The notes beneath the pieces were generated by a model. That model had not been told where the DNA came from. It did no database searches and was given only the letters and a program-made list of their open reading frames with translations. From contig JADRCO010000853.1 of NCBI GenBank assembly GCA_021464525.1, positions 1 to 25,463 of the forward strand: 25,463 nucleotides of DNA. Direction: 5' to 3'. This document shows, piece after piece, positions 7,732 through 18,690 of the stretch. The position numbers and the translations under genes were made by a program. How positions within the stretch are numbered: position 1 is the first letter of the stretch; every line of letters begins with the position of its first letter. Source of the stretch: Rhizophagus sp. LPA8_4_AMF. Lineage: Eukaryota > Glomeromycota > Glomeromycetes > Glomerales > Glomeraceae.

Positions 7732-7984
7732 ACCATTACAAGCTAGATGGTTAGATCTTATCAACTGATTGTGAAAATTGAAAATTTGAACAAATAATAT
7801 GATGATCAGATAAATTTTACGAAGTGCTATATTTAGTCTAGTACTTGTGTTTAGTACAATGGTAGTACAAATTTATGCATTTCATACTGACCAACCGTTC
7901 ATTTTTAAATTTCTTTTTTTTTCATGTATCGTAATTCTGAAATTTATTTTATTAAATTATTTTAAAATAAAAAATAATAATTCA

Positions 7985-7995
7985 TATATAAATAC
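7985..7995 (+). promoter_or_regulatory. TATA-like element upstream of kinase
   Basis: The 11-mer tatataaatac is identical to those upstream of the F-box copies at 201 and 14868. It is only 14 bp before the ATG at 8009, which is close for a classical TATA box. Either transcription starts unusually near the ATG or the match has another role. Confidence 0.35.
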
Positions 7996-8008
7996 AAATT
8001 GATTTATT

Positions 8009-9882
8009 ATGGAAAAAAAGCCAAAGAATTTATGGAAAGATGTTAATCTATATGAATATCAGGTAATTTTAAATTCACATTATTACTAATAATTAGAATA
8101 ATACTGAATTTTTATAGTTAAAACTTAACAATTTTCTTGATCATTAAAAGCTTCATGTTACAATTTCTACTATTGATTCAACTTCTGAATCAGAAGATGC
8201 AGATGAAAGAATAGTTTATATGGAAGATTTAGAAAAAAGAAAACAAGTATATGGAATATGTGGAGAATGTAATGAACCTGGCACAGGAGAAAAATGGTGT
8301 CAACCTTGTAATGCTAAAAGATTTAAGGATAACTTTAAAAATTGGACTAGTGGAAATAAAGATATTGATGAATTTATACAACAATCACAACTTAATGCTG
8401 TGTACTATAAAAAATATCTTGAATGGATACCTTTTGAAAATTTTAAAGATATTACTTATATTACCAGAGGTGGATTTGGTAAAATTTATTCAGCTGAATG
8501 GCCTGAAGGATATCTTTTTTATTGGGATATTGAAAGTCAAAAATGGATAAGGTATAATGATAATGTAAAAGTTGCATTAAAAAGTTTGGATAATTCATCT
8601 TGTATAAGTACAGAATTTTTAAATGAGGTAATTAAAGTAATTTATTTACTTTAATTTTTATTTATACAGTGTTTACTTATTTATTAAAATTATTTAACTT
8701 TTCAATATTTTATTAGATTAAAACTCATCTTCAGATTTATCTTTATGATGTTATTCAATGTTATGGAATAACTCAAGATCCAAATACCAAAGATTATATG
8801 ATGGTTTTACAATATTGTGAAAATGGAAATTTGAGAAATTACTATTTAAATAATGAATCAGGTTGTTATTCAAAAATTAACGAATTAAGAGACATTGCAA
8901 GTGGACTTCTAGATATTCATAATGCTGGAAAAGTTCATAAAGATTTTCATTCAGGCAATATATTATATAATTCTAGTAATCCATTCATAAGTGATTTAGG
9001 AATGTGTCAACCAGCAAATAAGCAAACAGTTAAAGAAGGAATTTATGGAGTATTACCATATATGGCACCAGAAGTTTTACGTGGATATCAATATACAAAA
9101 GCATCAGATATTTACTCATTTGGAATAGTAATGAATGAGTTTCTTTCTGAAGAAAATCCTTATAATGATATTCCTCATGATGAATTTTTAGCTATTAAAA
9201 TATGTAAAGGACTTAGACCAAAAATTTCTAAAGATATACCAAAATTACTTGCAGATTTGATAATAAAATGTTGGGATGCTGAAATAGAAAACAGACCAAT
9301 TACTAAAGAAATGTATCAGATGTTAACAAAATGGAATAGTGAAAAATGGAATAATAAATCTGAAATTTATTCTCAAATAGAAGAATGTGATAATATTAAA
9401 AAAAAAGAATTTGAAAACAAATCAAATAAAGATAAATCCAATAACATTCAAACACATCCACAAGCAATCTATACTAGCAGACTTATAAATTTCAAAAATC
9501 TTCCAAAACCAGTAAATTCTTCAGATTTATCATTTCAATTTAATTTAGGTATTTTAACTTAATTTACTTTATTATAAATTTGTTTTGTATATTAATTTTG
9601 TTTATTTATTTTTTCATGATAGACGCTAATTATACTATACAATCAACATTGGCAAATTCAAGTAAATATTTTTCTGTTATTATTACTATATTAAATTATC
9701 ATTATTATATTTAATTTTTTAACATTATATAATACACAGTTTCAGAATGCTTAGATGTTCAATTAAGTGAATTAGGTAATTACTATTTATTTTAAAATAT
9801 ATTAATATTTCCTATCTGATTTATTTAATTTTTTATAGATCTAAATGAAATTTGTCAAGATGATAAAAATAATATTGAATGA
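8009..9882 (+). CDS. Six-exon protein kinase (TKL-like)
   Basis: Joining 8009-8062, 8151-8627, 8717-9548, 9623-9661, 9740-9775 and 9839-9882 gives a continuous 493-residue frame with GT..AG introns and matching phases throughout. Residues 55-71 hold two CxxC pairs (CGEC and CQPC), a possible zinc ribbon. The kinase domain runs from about 118 to 375: glycine loop RGGFGKIY (about 124-131), VALK lysine K162, catalytic HKDFHSGN (251-258, Asp 253), DLG at about 270 in place of DFG, APE near 294 and DIYSFG near 308. The key catalytic residues are present, so it is probably active on Ser/Thr (or dual). The tail (LSELDLNEICQ..) is built from three small exons. Such kinases are hugely expanded in Rhizophagus; substrates are unknown. 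The start is the first ATG in exon 1. AATAAA at about 10046 could be a polyadenylation signal. Confidence 0.88.
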
Positions 9883-10734
9883 AGTTTCTTTTTTTTTGAA
9901 AAGCTAAAATCAATAGCTTGAGTAAATAGAGAGAATATTGAAGTTGGTTGCTTTTATTTCTATTTTATCTTTATTTTTATGTTTTATGGTTTGTTTTCTT
10001 TTATTTTCAATTTATTGGAATTTTGTTTTAAATTATTCTTATATAAATAAAAAATTCAACTTTTATCTAATTATATAAGTTATATAAATGTCGGATTGCA
10101 ATATATTAATTGTATTTAATTTACTAGTTTAATTCCAAAATATGTTAGTTAATGTTTATCAAAAGATAATACTATAAACCATTCTTTTTGAAACAAAAAA
10201 TTGAACAAATTAAGTGCGGCAAAACTTGTTCTGTTTGTAAGGATAAAACATTAGGAATATCAAGAGGCGAATGTATTATATATCACTATTGAGTTCTTTT
10301 AGTTTTGTAATACATTTATTTCTTATTCTATTTATTTATTACCTTATTATATATTATTTATAGTTAGTTGTACTGTATTATATAACTTCATTTTTTATTG
10401 GTGACTTTTTTTGGTGTTTTTTATTTACCTGTTATTATTGGATTATTAATATGGTGACTTTTGGTTCAAAAGTGATAAGTTAGAAAGTTAAATCTGTAGA
10501 ATGCAAATTTCGCCTAATTATTCATGTATTTGTAAAAATAGGAAAAAAGCATTAAATAAAATTGTCCAATTATAAATATATTTTTTTAAACATAATAGTG
10601 CAAGATAATAACATTACGCAATAAACGAAAGAATTTTCTGTTATTTAGCAGGAGAATCCTAAACAGTAACTAGTAATTATCTTCACGATTGATTTTTTTT
10701 CATTCGCTAAATTTTGTGCATTTTAATCATATTT
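9883..10734. other. Kinase 3' flank, little recognised
   Basis: AT-rich DNA downstream of the kinase. A short open stretch at about 10177-10293 reads IEQIKCGKTCSVCKDKTLG and ends in TGA. It has two close cysteine pairs, but I cannot tie it to a family. It may be a chance frame or a relic. Confidence 0.35.
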
Positions 10735-11286
10735 TTGTTTATGTCAGATTTGGCAAAATTAGTACCAATACTTTAAGACGTTACGGTAAGGCTGAAGCCA
10801 CAGATTTTCTTGTACACACCGATGTCTTGGCATTTCTAATATTTCTTGTATGCAAATAATTTTCAATAATTGGGAAATGTCATGAAAAATTTCTGTATTA
10901 TCATTATTCTTATTCTCCTTTCGTCTAAGACTTCAGTTTTTTAATATATAAAATGTAATTTTGACTGAAATACTGATTATTATTTTAAAAATGAGACATA
11001 ACGCAATAGAAAATGTCAAAAAATTGCTGCGCGGTGATCATCACCTTACAAGCATTAAGCAAATATTAGCGGGCGGAGTTTCATGACATTTTTTTGCCCA
11101 AAATTCTGCCCTAATTCTGGTAGTGTGACAATTACCGGCGGTGATATTTAGCAATACTCAATGAACATAATAATAATTATCGGTTACAAATTAAAAACTT
11201 TACTGAGAACTATTCATGTTAGTAATAAATAAATAAAAACTTTATTATGAAAATGTAAAAAAAAAAGAAAAAACTAAATAAGTATG
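10735..11286. other. Decayed repeat region with local inverted repeat
   Basis: No gene recognised. The 13-mer aaatgtcatgaaa near 10876 recurs inverted as tttcatgacattt near 11080. A comparatively GC-rich island (11025-11150, with gcgcggtgatcatcacc and accggcggtgat) lies around the right arm. It looks like an eroded transposable element, but no clean termini were found. Confidence 0.35.
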
Positions 11287-11292
11287 CAGTAG

Positions 11293-11864
11293 TTATTTAA
11301 CAATATCTTTTAATACAAGCAAATTTTCCATTTCTTTTCTTGAAAAATATTTATCCTTAAAAGCATTTGGAACGTTTGAAAGTAATTTATAAATTGGCAA
11401 GAAATAACCCATTTTGGGAAAATAAATTTGTTTTCCAAAAAAAAATTACAAAATTAGTCTAACTATATTGCAAAAAAAAATCCAAACAAATAGAAACATA
11501 CCATATCAATAGAACCTTTATTTACTAATCCTTCAAGTTTTGACAAATCATTATGAGTTAATTTTCCAATATTCTTCTAATTCAATATATATTTTACATC
11601 TTATAAATCATAATGACTTATAATAATAAATATTAGTAGAGATTTGACTAATTTTTGTAATAATATCATGATCTACTATTCTTGATAAATATTTTAAATA
11701 ATGTAATTGAACTTTTGCCAAATCATCATTAAAATCTAATTCTATGCGTTTTTTTAAGGATCAAACACAAATCTAATCGACCAAAATTAAAATTTCAAAT
11801 AAACAATCAATAGCTTTTGCGCGCGTTTTCACATTATTGATCAGGTAAGATGCACCATATAATA
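11293..11864 (-). pseudogene. Decayed spliced gene, family unknown
   Basis: Several coding-like blocks follow each other on the minus strand with splice-like joints. From upstream: LLYGASYLINNVKTRAKAID (11864 downward), then a block continuing RIELDFNDDLAKVQLHYLKY (about 11650-11750), then the exon-like 11502-11576 (NIGKLTHNDLSKLEGLVNKG, ctag acceptor and gtatgt donor), and finally MGYFLPIYKLLSNVPNAFKD through to TAA at 11293-11295. At least two frame changes occur near 11755-11800, and the phases around the last intron do not match. There is no start codon. The mixed, low-repeat amino-acid composition favours a real former gene over chance frames. I do not recognise the protein. Confidence 0.45.
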
Positions 11865-11871
11865 ATTAATG

Positions 11872-11950
11872 GATATTGTACGGTGTTGTATTTATATTGG
11901 TTAACGTCACGAAGTGACGTTAACCGATATAAATACCACCGTACAATATC
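11872..11950. repeat. Near-perfect 79-bp hairpin
   Basis: Arms of 39 and 37 nt around a 3-nt centre (gtcac-gaa-gtgac). The left arm starts gatattgtacggtg, and the right arm ends with the exact complement. The only differences are a 2-nt insertion and one substitution. It abuts the next inverted-repeat element directly. Confidence 0.85.
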
Positions 11951-11952
11951 TA

Positions 11953-12100
11953 TATTATCGTACGGCTAATGCAGATCATGCTTTAAATAGAAATTTATTT
12001 TCAATATTGTACGCAAATAAACTATTGATATCAATATTGAACAATAATAAAAATATCGGTCAAAAAAATTAGCATGATCCTATAGGGCCGTGCGATAATA
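11953..12100. mobile_element. 148-bp inverted-repeat element
   Basis: Imperfect 30-bp termini: tattatcgtacggc..atcatgct on the left and agcatgatcc..ggccgtgcgataata on the right. Its interior right half (aatatcggtcaaaaaaatta plus gcatgatcctat) recurs near 21439-21478 in the opposite orientation, and in weaker form at about 18-56. This suggests a dispersed MITE family. Confidence 0.6.
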
Positions 12101-12653
12101 ATCAAAAATCGGTTATTTCTTAACATGCTCATAATAACTTAGTTGTTTTATTTGATTTCTGATAGAGGAGTACAAGGAATGCGTTTCGGTACATATCATT
12201 TTTTGTCATGAACATTTGCTCTCTTTTTTACAATCAGATCAGGTATGATTCATCATATAAGAAGAATCAAAAATTGATTATTTCAGAGGATTGCACATAA
12301 TAACAGTCGTAAACTATGGTTCGATCAATCGGAGGATTCATTTTGAAGATACTTTATTATGTAATAAAAATGGTACAGTATAAGAAAATTTAAATAAAAA
12401 GTTTATCAATGCATTATGAAGATCGAACGTGACAATTAGTGAGTATTTCATCCAAAATTTTATCTACAGCACATGAAAAAATTTTTACTAAAGAACATGC
12501 ATTAACATTGCATCAGTTAAAATGATCGACTAAATCTGCATAAATAATAAATTTCGGTTGTATTCTCTATATTTGGTTTAGCTATTTTTTTATTGGGGCG
12601 ATGCATAATGGCTATTTTTTTTTATCTAGTAAAGAAATAATTTTAAAATTTTG
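12101..12653. other. Intergenic region with short coding-like relic
   Basis: Mostly featureless AT-rich DNA. On the plus strand at about 12440-12523 an open stretch reads LVSISSKILSTAHEKIFTKE and on to HQLK before TGA. It looks like an eroded exon but could not be assigned. Confidence 0.3.
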
Positions 12654-12875
12654 CTATTCAATTATTTTAATAACACCTAGTTTAACATATTTTTCATTTA
12701 TCTTCTTATTTTCATCACCCATATTTAAGGGATAAGATGTTTCTTTATTAGGAGCGATAATCGTCAAAGAAAGTGATTTTTGTGAAATGCGACTTTTCCA
12801 GCTTATTAGAAAGGATTCTAATTCTTCTGGAAGTAAAGTACTTCTTATCCATTGGATAAACGCTTTACAAATAGC
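12654..12875 (-). pseudogene. F-box protein C-terminal relic
   Basis: An open frame of 73 codons on the minus strand runs from just after an in-frame stop to TAG at 12654-12656, with no ATG at its start. It contains LPEELESFLISWKSRISQKS and ends INEKYVKLGVIKIIE. This fits the C-terminal pattern of the F-box family in this window: the intact protein at 14868 has LEEFLEKWNGRPK, then INLINNYKNNGVIKDF near its end. The F-box and most of the leucine-rich region are missing. The assignment rests on these spaced motifs, not on an alignment. Confidence 0.45.
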
Positions 12876-12901
12876 TTATTATTTCTTATAGAATACACAA
12901 T

Positions 12902-13651
12902 CCTGCTTTTTATTAGATTTGCCAATTCCTTTCCGATTCCTTAAAACCAAAATCTGCAATCAACTTTGAAGACGCGAAACGTTAGAAAAAAATCTGAATT
13001 TATGATTGATTATGAGATCATCCATGTCGCTGGTTAAAATTCGGAACCGTGAAACTAAATTTTATGTGACAAAATCGAGTTGCTTACTATACTCGAAAAA
13101 AGAATATTATATATTACTTTATGGTAAATAAATAATAGATATAAACTAATAATTTTGAAACTTTAAAACTTAATTTGAAGATCTCGGCCTATGGACCGAC
13201 CACAGGATGTTTATTTACTGAAGATCTCAACTTTTTATAGTACTTTTGTATGAGAATTATTAAAAAGGTGTAACGGAAAAGTTTATCGGAATTACGAATA
13301 TTTGATCATTTATGTATTAAATAATTTTTTATTTAAAAAATAAATCATTTTATAATTAAATTTTACGGAATAATCCATTTACTCCATAAATTTAACCTCT
13401 AATTTTCATTGATATTCCTTTTATGCTCTTGATCTATTATTCATTATTCATTATTTCTTTTAATGAGAATAAAACAAACCTGCTTTTTATTAGACTTGCC
13501 AATTCCTTTCCGATTCCTCAAACCCAATCTGCAATCTACTTTGAAGACGCGAAAACGTTAGAAAAAAATCTGGATTTATGAGATTGTTACAGATTAAATT
13601 CAGCATTTCATCCCCGTCAAATTAAAGAACATAAATTTTATGTGACAAAAT
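12902..13651. repeat. Duplicated ~175-bp segment
   Basis: 12902-13075 and 13479-13651 are two direct copies. They share cctgctttttattaga, gccaattcctttccgattcc, aactttgaagacgcgaaa and, at the right edge, aaattttatgtgacaaaat. The middle of each copy has diverged. The DNA between them (13343-13467) belongs to another dispersed repeat also seen at 1837-2072. Confidence 0.7.
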
Positions 13652-13746
13652 AAGTAGAGACATGAGTTCTAAAAAAATTTTATTATATTTTATTTTATAT
13701 TATGTAAATCAGGAGGAGTATACATATTGTCTAAATACATTCCTAA

Positions 13747-13851
13747 GAATTAGAGACAAACCAGAATAACACCATCGCCCAGCCAAAACCAGACCCTCAT
13801 TTAGAAATTAAGGAATCACCTGTTGGGTACCAGACCGATACCCTCCAGTAA
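13747..13851 (+). pseudogene. Short coding-like relic
   Basis: A 34-residue open stretch after a stop codon reads NTIAQPKPDPHLEIKESPVG and ends in TAA. Its codons are noticeably richer in G and C than the flanks. There is no ATG. It could be the last exon of a lost gene or transposon; no family is recognised. Confidence 0.25.
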
Positions 13852-13937
13852 TAAATCGTGACCAATAAAAAAAGAACAAGAAACGTAAACCGTGAATAAT
13901 CAGAAACTGGGGTTCAAAAATTAATAAATGCTAGGTA

Positions 13938-14237
13938 CTATACATAAAACGGAACATGATGTCCATAATCTATGATACAACGATGAGAAGAAGAAAAATT
14001 AGCAATATGTTCAAAAAAAGAACCATTATGTAAAAAATTTGATGAAGAAAATAAAATAAAAAGTAAAACGATAATCACAAAACGGATTAGTGTAAACAAA
14101 AGCAAAACGGTCATGAACACGACGTCGTCGACGCGTATTAGTATTCTCCTGCGTATCATCATTGGATGCATTATTGTTTCGTCGGTAATTTTTAAAATCT
14201 TGTTTAGTAATATTATTGGCAGTTTCCAATTTTTCAA
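13938..14237 (-). pseudogene. Possible frameshifted hypothetical gene
   Basis: Two overlapping minus-strand frames each show plausible protein in part. The first (14229 to 14026) begins METANNITKQDFKNYRRNNN and carries an RRRRR run followed by VHDRFAFVYTNPFCDY. The second takes over near 14045 with HNGSFFEHIANFSSSHRCII and ends at 13938. This is compatible with one gene carrying a frameshift in the homopolymer-rich middle. No known domain was seen, so chance frames remain possible. Confidence 0.25.
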
Positions 14238-14700
14238 AAAGTTTTATTATAGTTTATCCTTTCTTTTTTTATTCTTTCGTTAAAATTTCAAAAGGAATTG
14301 TTGATATTAAGGAAATTTAATAAAGAAAATTTAATTTCATAAATAATAAGTTAATTACATGGCTTATTTATTAATGCATTCATTTGTCTATTTTTCATTC
14401 TTTTAATTTTTTTAGTTAAAGATATTGATAGAAATTGTTGAAAGAATGAGTAACGTAAATACGTTAAAGAAGTTAAAGATAAAATAGATGTACAGTACTC
14501 GCTAGGTAAATTTGAATGGCTACAGTTAATAGATGTTTCACAGAAATAGGCTATAAAAATGATGATAATTTTCGCCTGATTTAGGATTTGCAATCACCAT
14601 AATGCTGGCTGATATTAAGATTGGCCATAATTTGTGAATTGTAATGTTGGCCGACCTTAGCAAAATCAAAGAATTTCACAGAATTCACCGCAGAAAATCA
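14238..14700. other. Intergenic region upstream of intact F-box gene
   Basis: No gene. 14451-14485 repeats, with changes, the acgtaactacgtt..gttaaagacaaaata block seen at about 2240-2275. Confidence 0.35.
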
Positions 14701-14777
14701 TCGTCTCTGGTCATTGATACGTAATCAATTTTTGCAATTTTTGAGTCACACAATGGATGATCCGATTGCTTATATTT

Positions 14778-14788
14778 TATATAAATAC
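14778..14788 (+). promoter_or_regulatory. TATA-like element of intact F-box gene
   Basis: The sequence tatataaatac lies 80-90 bp upstream of the ATG. Together with the following cgggacttaaatctttattt block it is shared with the copy at 118-200, while the copy at 3440-3508 has lost it. Confidence 0.5.
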
Positions 14789-14867
14789 GGGACTTAAATC
14801 TTTATTTAACCCTTGTTTCACAAATTTTTATTCCTAATTTCTCTGGGGGAGAAAAAAAAAAAAAATT

Positions 14868-16322
14868 ATGTCTAGATTTAATCAGGATGTACTTTTATTG
14901 ATATTTGAAGAATTACAAGATGATTCAAAATCTTTATTTTCATGTCTAATGGTTAATAGATTATGGTGCGAAGTTGTAATACCAGTATTATGGAGAAATC
15001 CTTGGTGTCATTCTATTAATGATTTCTATAAAAATTCTTTATACGACATTATTACTTGCTACTTAACTGATGATATTAAAGAATTTCTAACAAAACAGAA
15101 AATCCGATTACCTCAAACATTACGCCAATCACCTTTATTTGATTATTTATCTTTCTGTAGGAGTATTAATGTGAACATTATTAATAATATAATTTCTGTC
15201 GGATCTTCTTCGGCTTATAATCAATTTCTTTTGCAACAAGAATTTTATAATATCTTGATAGAAAAATGTTCAGAGTTGAAATATTTGGATATGAGATCAA
15301 TTAGACATCAAATATTTTATTTCCCAGACGCAAAAGTCCGCCTTGAATCACTTTGTGAGTTGATATGTGATACAACTATTGATTCTATATACTTTTATGG
15401 ATTAACAAGTATATGTCAGAATATACAAAGATTAATAATTATTAATGCATACACAAATGTTAATTATGGAATTGTTAAATTAATTGAAGTTCAGAGGAAT
15501 TTAAAATATTTTCAATGGAAAGATAATATTGAAGATGATAATTATTTTATAAATCCTTATGAAGAAATTTTTCTTGCTTTAATAAAAAAAGCAAATACAC
15601 TCAATCATTTAATAATTTATGGTTACGAACATACATTCGTACAATTGGTATTACTACCGGAACTTTTTAAATTAAAAACTTTAAAAATTGATAATCTTTT
15701 AATTGGAAAAGATGAATCGAAAAAGTTAATCTTCCGTTATCTCGAGACCTTTAATGTAGATTATATTAGAATCAGTACAGTAACTAGTATTATTGAAAAT
15801 AATGGAGGACATTTAAAAGAAATTTTAGTAAAATATTATGATTTTTATAATTTTGAACGTAATTTTAGTGAAGATTCTCTCAATTTTATTCGTAAAATTT
15901 ATAAACATTGTCCTTCAATTGAATATTTAGCACTTTTATTTCCTTCTTCAAATGAACATTTTAGTGAATTCGAAAAATTACTAAATATTTGTCAAAATTT
16001 AAAATCGTTATTATTAATTATAACAAATATTAATGGAGAAATTTATGAAAATGGGGAGAAATTATTAAAAATATTAATTAATTCAGCGCCTATTAATCTT
16101 AAAGAAATTAGATTTTTTAATGATTTTAAATTTTCTTTAAAAAGCTTGGAGGAATTTTTAGAAAAATGGAATGGTCGACCTAAACTTAATATACTTACAA
16201 CTGATCCCCTTTATATAAGAGAAGATTATATCAATTTGATTAACAATTATAAGAATAATGGCGTAATTAAAGATTTTAAGAGTAATTTAGAAAGGAATGT
16301 TATTTTTAAGTATGAAATTTAA
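14868..16322 (+). CDS. F-box protein with degenerate leucine-rich tail
   Basis: An intact, intronless 484-residue protein. The F-box occupies about residues 3-48 (FNQDVLLLIFEELQ, SCLMVNRLWCEVVIPVLW), the site expected to bind Skp1 in an SCF ubiquitin ligase. Residues about 50-130 form the conserved family spacer (LFDYLSFCRSINV). From about 140 to the end the protein is built of irregular Leu/Ile-rich segments such as CSELKYLDMRS, LIEVQRNLKYFQW, KLLNICQNLKSLLLI and LEEFLEKWNGRPKL. These look like divergent leucine-rich repeats that would recognise a substrate. The ATG follows an A-rich leader and is the same start as in the copy at 201. The DNA upstream is shared with two broken copies (1-290 and 3350-3660). 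This copy is the only complete one of the set. No target is predictable. Confidence 0.9.
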   Translation: MSRFNQDVLLLIFEELQDDSKSLFSCLMVNRLWCEVVIPVLWRNPWCHSINDFYKNSLYDIITCYLTDDIKEFLTKQKIRLPQTLRQSPLFDYLSFCRSINVNIINNIISVGSSSAYNQFLLQQEFYNILIEKCSELKYLDMRSIRHQIFYFPDAKVRLESLCELICDTTIDSIYFYGLTSICQNIQRLIIINAYTNVNYGIVKLIEVQRNLKYFQWKDNIEDDNYFINPYEEIFLALIKKANTLNHLIIYGYEHTFVQLVLLPELFKLKTLKIDNLLIGKDESKKLIFRYLETFNVDYIRISTVTSIIENNGGHLKEILVKYYDFYNFERNFSEDSLNFIRKIYKHCPSIEYLALLFPSSNEHFSEFEKLLNICQNLKSLLLIITNINGEIYENGEKLLKILINSAPINLKEIRFFNDFKFSLKSLEEFLEKWNGRPKLNILTTDPLYIREDYINLINNYKNNGVIKDFKSNLERNVIFKYEI

Positions 16323-16890
16323 AAAATTATCAAATTTAAGTAATGTATGTGAATTTAAATCACCTTTTTTTTGATTGATCCCCTATTTTATAATGTTAAT
16401 AAGTTTTTACCATACAAATGTACTGTATATAGTGTAAAATACATACTTGTTATTCCATGGATATCAATGAATAACTAAAATGCCTTTGGTATGAAGTTTT
16501 TATTAGATATTCATGGAATAATAGGCTTATCTCATTGTGTGCCATCGGTGTATACATAATACTGATGGGATAAAGTAATAATATTACTATAATAAAAATC
16601 AAATTAGGCTTGAAATGTATATTGTAAAGCGTTCTGCCTATAGTATTTTCTTTTTCTTGTAAGCTAATGGTACAATAATTATAAGTTTTACGCACGTTAA
16701 TCACCATGGTCGCGGAGTTTTTACTCCAGTGTATCGGAGATATTCATGTTTGATCATTTATTTAAAAAAAAATGTTCAAAATATTCTTTTCTTGAAAAAG
16801 CGTGTAAAAGTTTTTATTATGAACTTTGTAGTACATATGGTGCGTGATAACGTACGCCATTTGTAAATTAGTTTTCTTGCCAAAAACTTA
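16323..16890. other. 3' flank of F-box gene, nothing assignable
   Basis: AT-rich DNA with one short inverted repeat (ttccatggatatc near 16453 and gatattcatggaa near 16508). A minus-strand frame through 16450-16707 has a composition like non-coding AT-rich DNA and was not accepted. Confidence 0.35.
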
Positions 16891-17010
16891 TCAAGTATCT
16901 CTACTAATATTGTCAAACAACTGTTGAAAATATTTTGCTAACTTCACATTCTTCCATTTCATTATATCAGTGAGTGTATCTGCACTGTTGATGTCATTTG
17001 CGGTTTCCAT
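16891..17010 (-). pseudogene. Small coding-like relic
   Basis: A 39-codon minus-strand frame beginning METANDINSADTLTDIMKWK and ending QLFDNISRDT before TGA. The mixed composition looks protein-like, and a stop lies just upstream of the ATG. It is probably an eroded exon of a larger lost gene; unassigned. Confidence 0.25.
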
Positions 17011-18690
17011 TTCTCAACCTATCAATCTTGTCCATTTTTTGATTGATTGTCATCACTAAAGTTACCGAGAATCAGTTTTTTTTCTGAAAAATTATGTCTC
17101 TATTAATTATATAGAATATTTTAATAAAATATATAGAATTCATAAGTTTATATTTTATATTTACCAACTTGTTATCTCCAGTCTCCACAATTACTTGTCA
17201 TGAAGTTTCAAGCTGTCACGTTCTAGTTTTACCTATTAGAAAAGGATTGATTGTTAGCAGCATCACAAAGTATCATTATTATACTTGACCAGTCTCGTGT
17301 GATTACTATATGCTGCGCAAATCATATTACGTCTAAATATTTTATAAAAAAAAAAAAAATAAATACTTCATTAATGAGGGTTGAACTATTAATCATCTGT
17401 TTGGATGGGCTGAAGTCTGTTTCGTGTAAAATTTTCCTATCAATATTTCTCTTGCATTTTGGTGTTATTTGAGCACTAGTTACATTATAACAGCATCACC
17501 ACCCAGTCAATTTTAATTCTATGATTACTTGTCTTAATTCCTGTGGAAAGCGACCATACACTCAAGAGTAATATACTTTCTTTCATGTGTTGAATTTATT
17601 ATATTAATATAATTCTTATTTATAGGATAATAGTGTATGTCGCAAATGTGATCGATAGTTTCTTTGCATATCTTCTTTATAGCATATGGTACTGGTTGTA
17701 GTGCCCATGAAAAAATTGTTATGTATAAGTTTCAAGAGTGCTTCATGTCTTTCTTTCAATGATTATTAATCTATAATTTTTGTTGTTTCAGGTGAAAAAT
17801 ATTTATTAATCAACAGTAAACGTTGATTTTTAGTCTTGCATTTTATTTTTTAACGTAAAAAGTTCATTGTAAATACTAAGTATCAATATAATTCTATTTT
17901 TTGGACTTCTACTTCGGCTGTTAATAAAAGAAATAGACGCATTTAAAGCTATATTAGAATCACAATAATAAAAATTTAAATTTCAATTGATATAATCACT
18001 TACTATAGTTGATAAGACAAATAACCTAGCAACAGTAGGACTTTTGGACATTTATTTTATTATGACAATGGATATTTCTCGACTGCTAAATATAGATTAC
18101 AAAAACTTTTTTAAGATTCTGACAAAAAATTAAGCTTTGTAACCATAACTTACTCGATGATAATAATCTGGGAAAGTAATATCTTTGTTAAATAAATAAG
18201 TTAAATAATATTAAAATCTTTTATTTTATTATTAAATAAATATGTTTAGTTTTTTAATTTAAATTTAAAACGTCGAATCATTACGCCTAAAAATAGTGAG
18301 CACAAAAAACATGTCTAATTTAAAAATTGATAAAAAAAATTAACGATTCAATATTTGGTTAATAATTAACCAATTATGTATAAGCAATTTTATAATTTAT
18401 AATAGTATTAAAAAGGAAAGGATATAAACACAGCCACACTGTGTCTTATTAATTTTCCCGTACGGGTTGGCTCAATTTCAATTAAATTAAAAGGTCACGG
18501 GATACTCGTCATTCGGCAAATTTTATTTGTTGAACTTGTAACTCTCTCTCTCTCTCTGGTAAAGAATAAAGGATTGCATTGTATCACTTATATTCGATGC
18601 ATTGATCCAAAGGTTCCAAATCTTTATTGATGCAAAATGATCAGCAACTCGTGACTCTCTTTACAATAAATAAATTAGGAAACAACTAAC
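17011..18690. other. Gene-poor region with scattered relics
   Basis: No complete gene. On the minus strand near 17500-17560 a short open stretch reads YGRFPQELRQVIIELKLTGW before a stop, another possible relic. A (tc)n microsatellite lies at about 18542-18558, and a 10-bp palindrome cccgtacggg near 18458. Confidence 0.35.

Noticed and set aside
8251..8550. Second plus-strand frame inside kinase exon 2
   Set aside because: Shadow of the kinase reading frame, which has clear domain motifs and consistent splice phases.
14351..14593. Minus-strand 80-codon frame
   Set aside because: Overlaps a dispersed repeat and the upstream flank of the F-box gene; composition is not protein-like and no domain is seen.
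16450..16707. Minus-strand 85-codon frame
   Set aside because: Hydrophobic AT-driven composition, no recognisable motif, and overlaps a small inverted repeat.
17251..17472. Plus-strand 73-codon frame starting at TTG
   Set aside because: No ATG start, crosses a poly-A run, and the better coding signal nearby is on the opposite strand.
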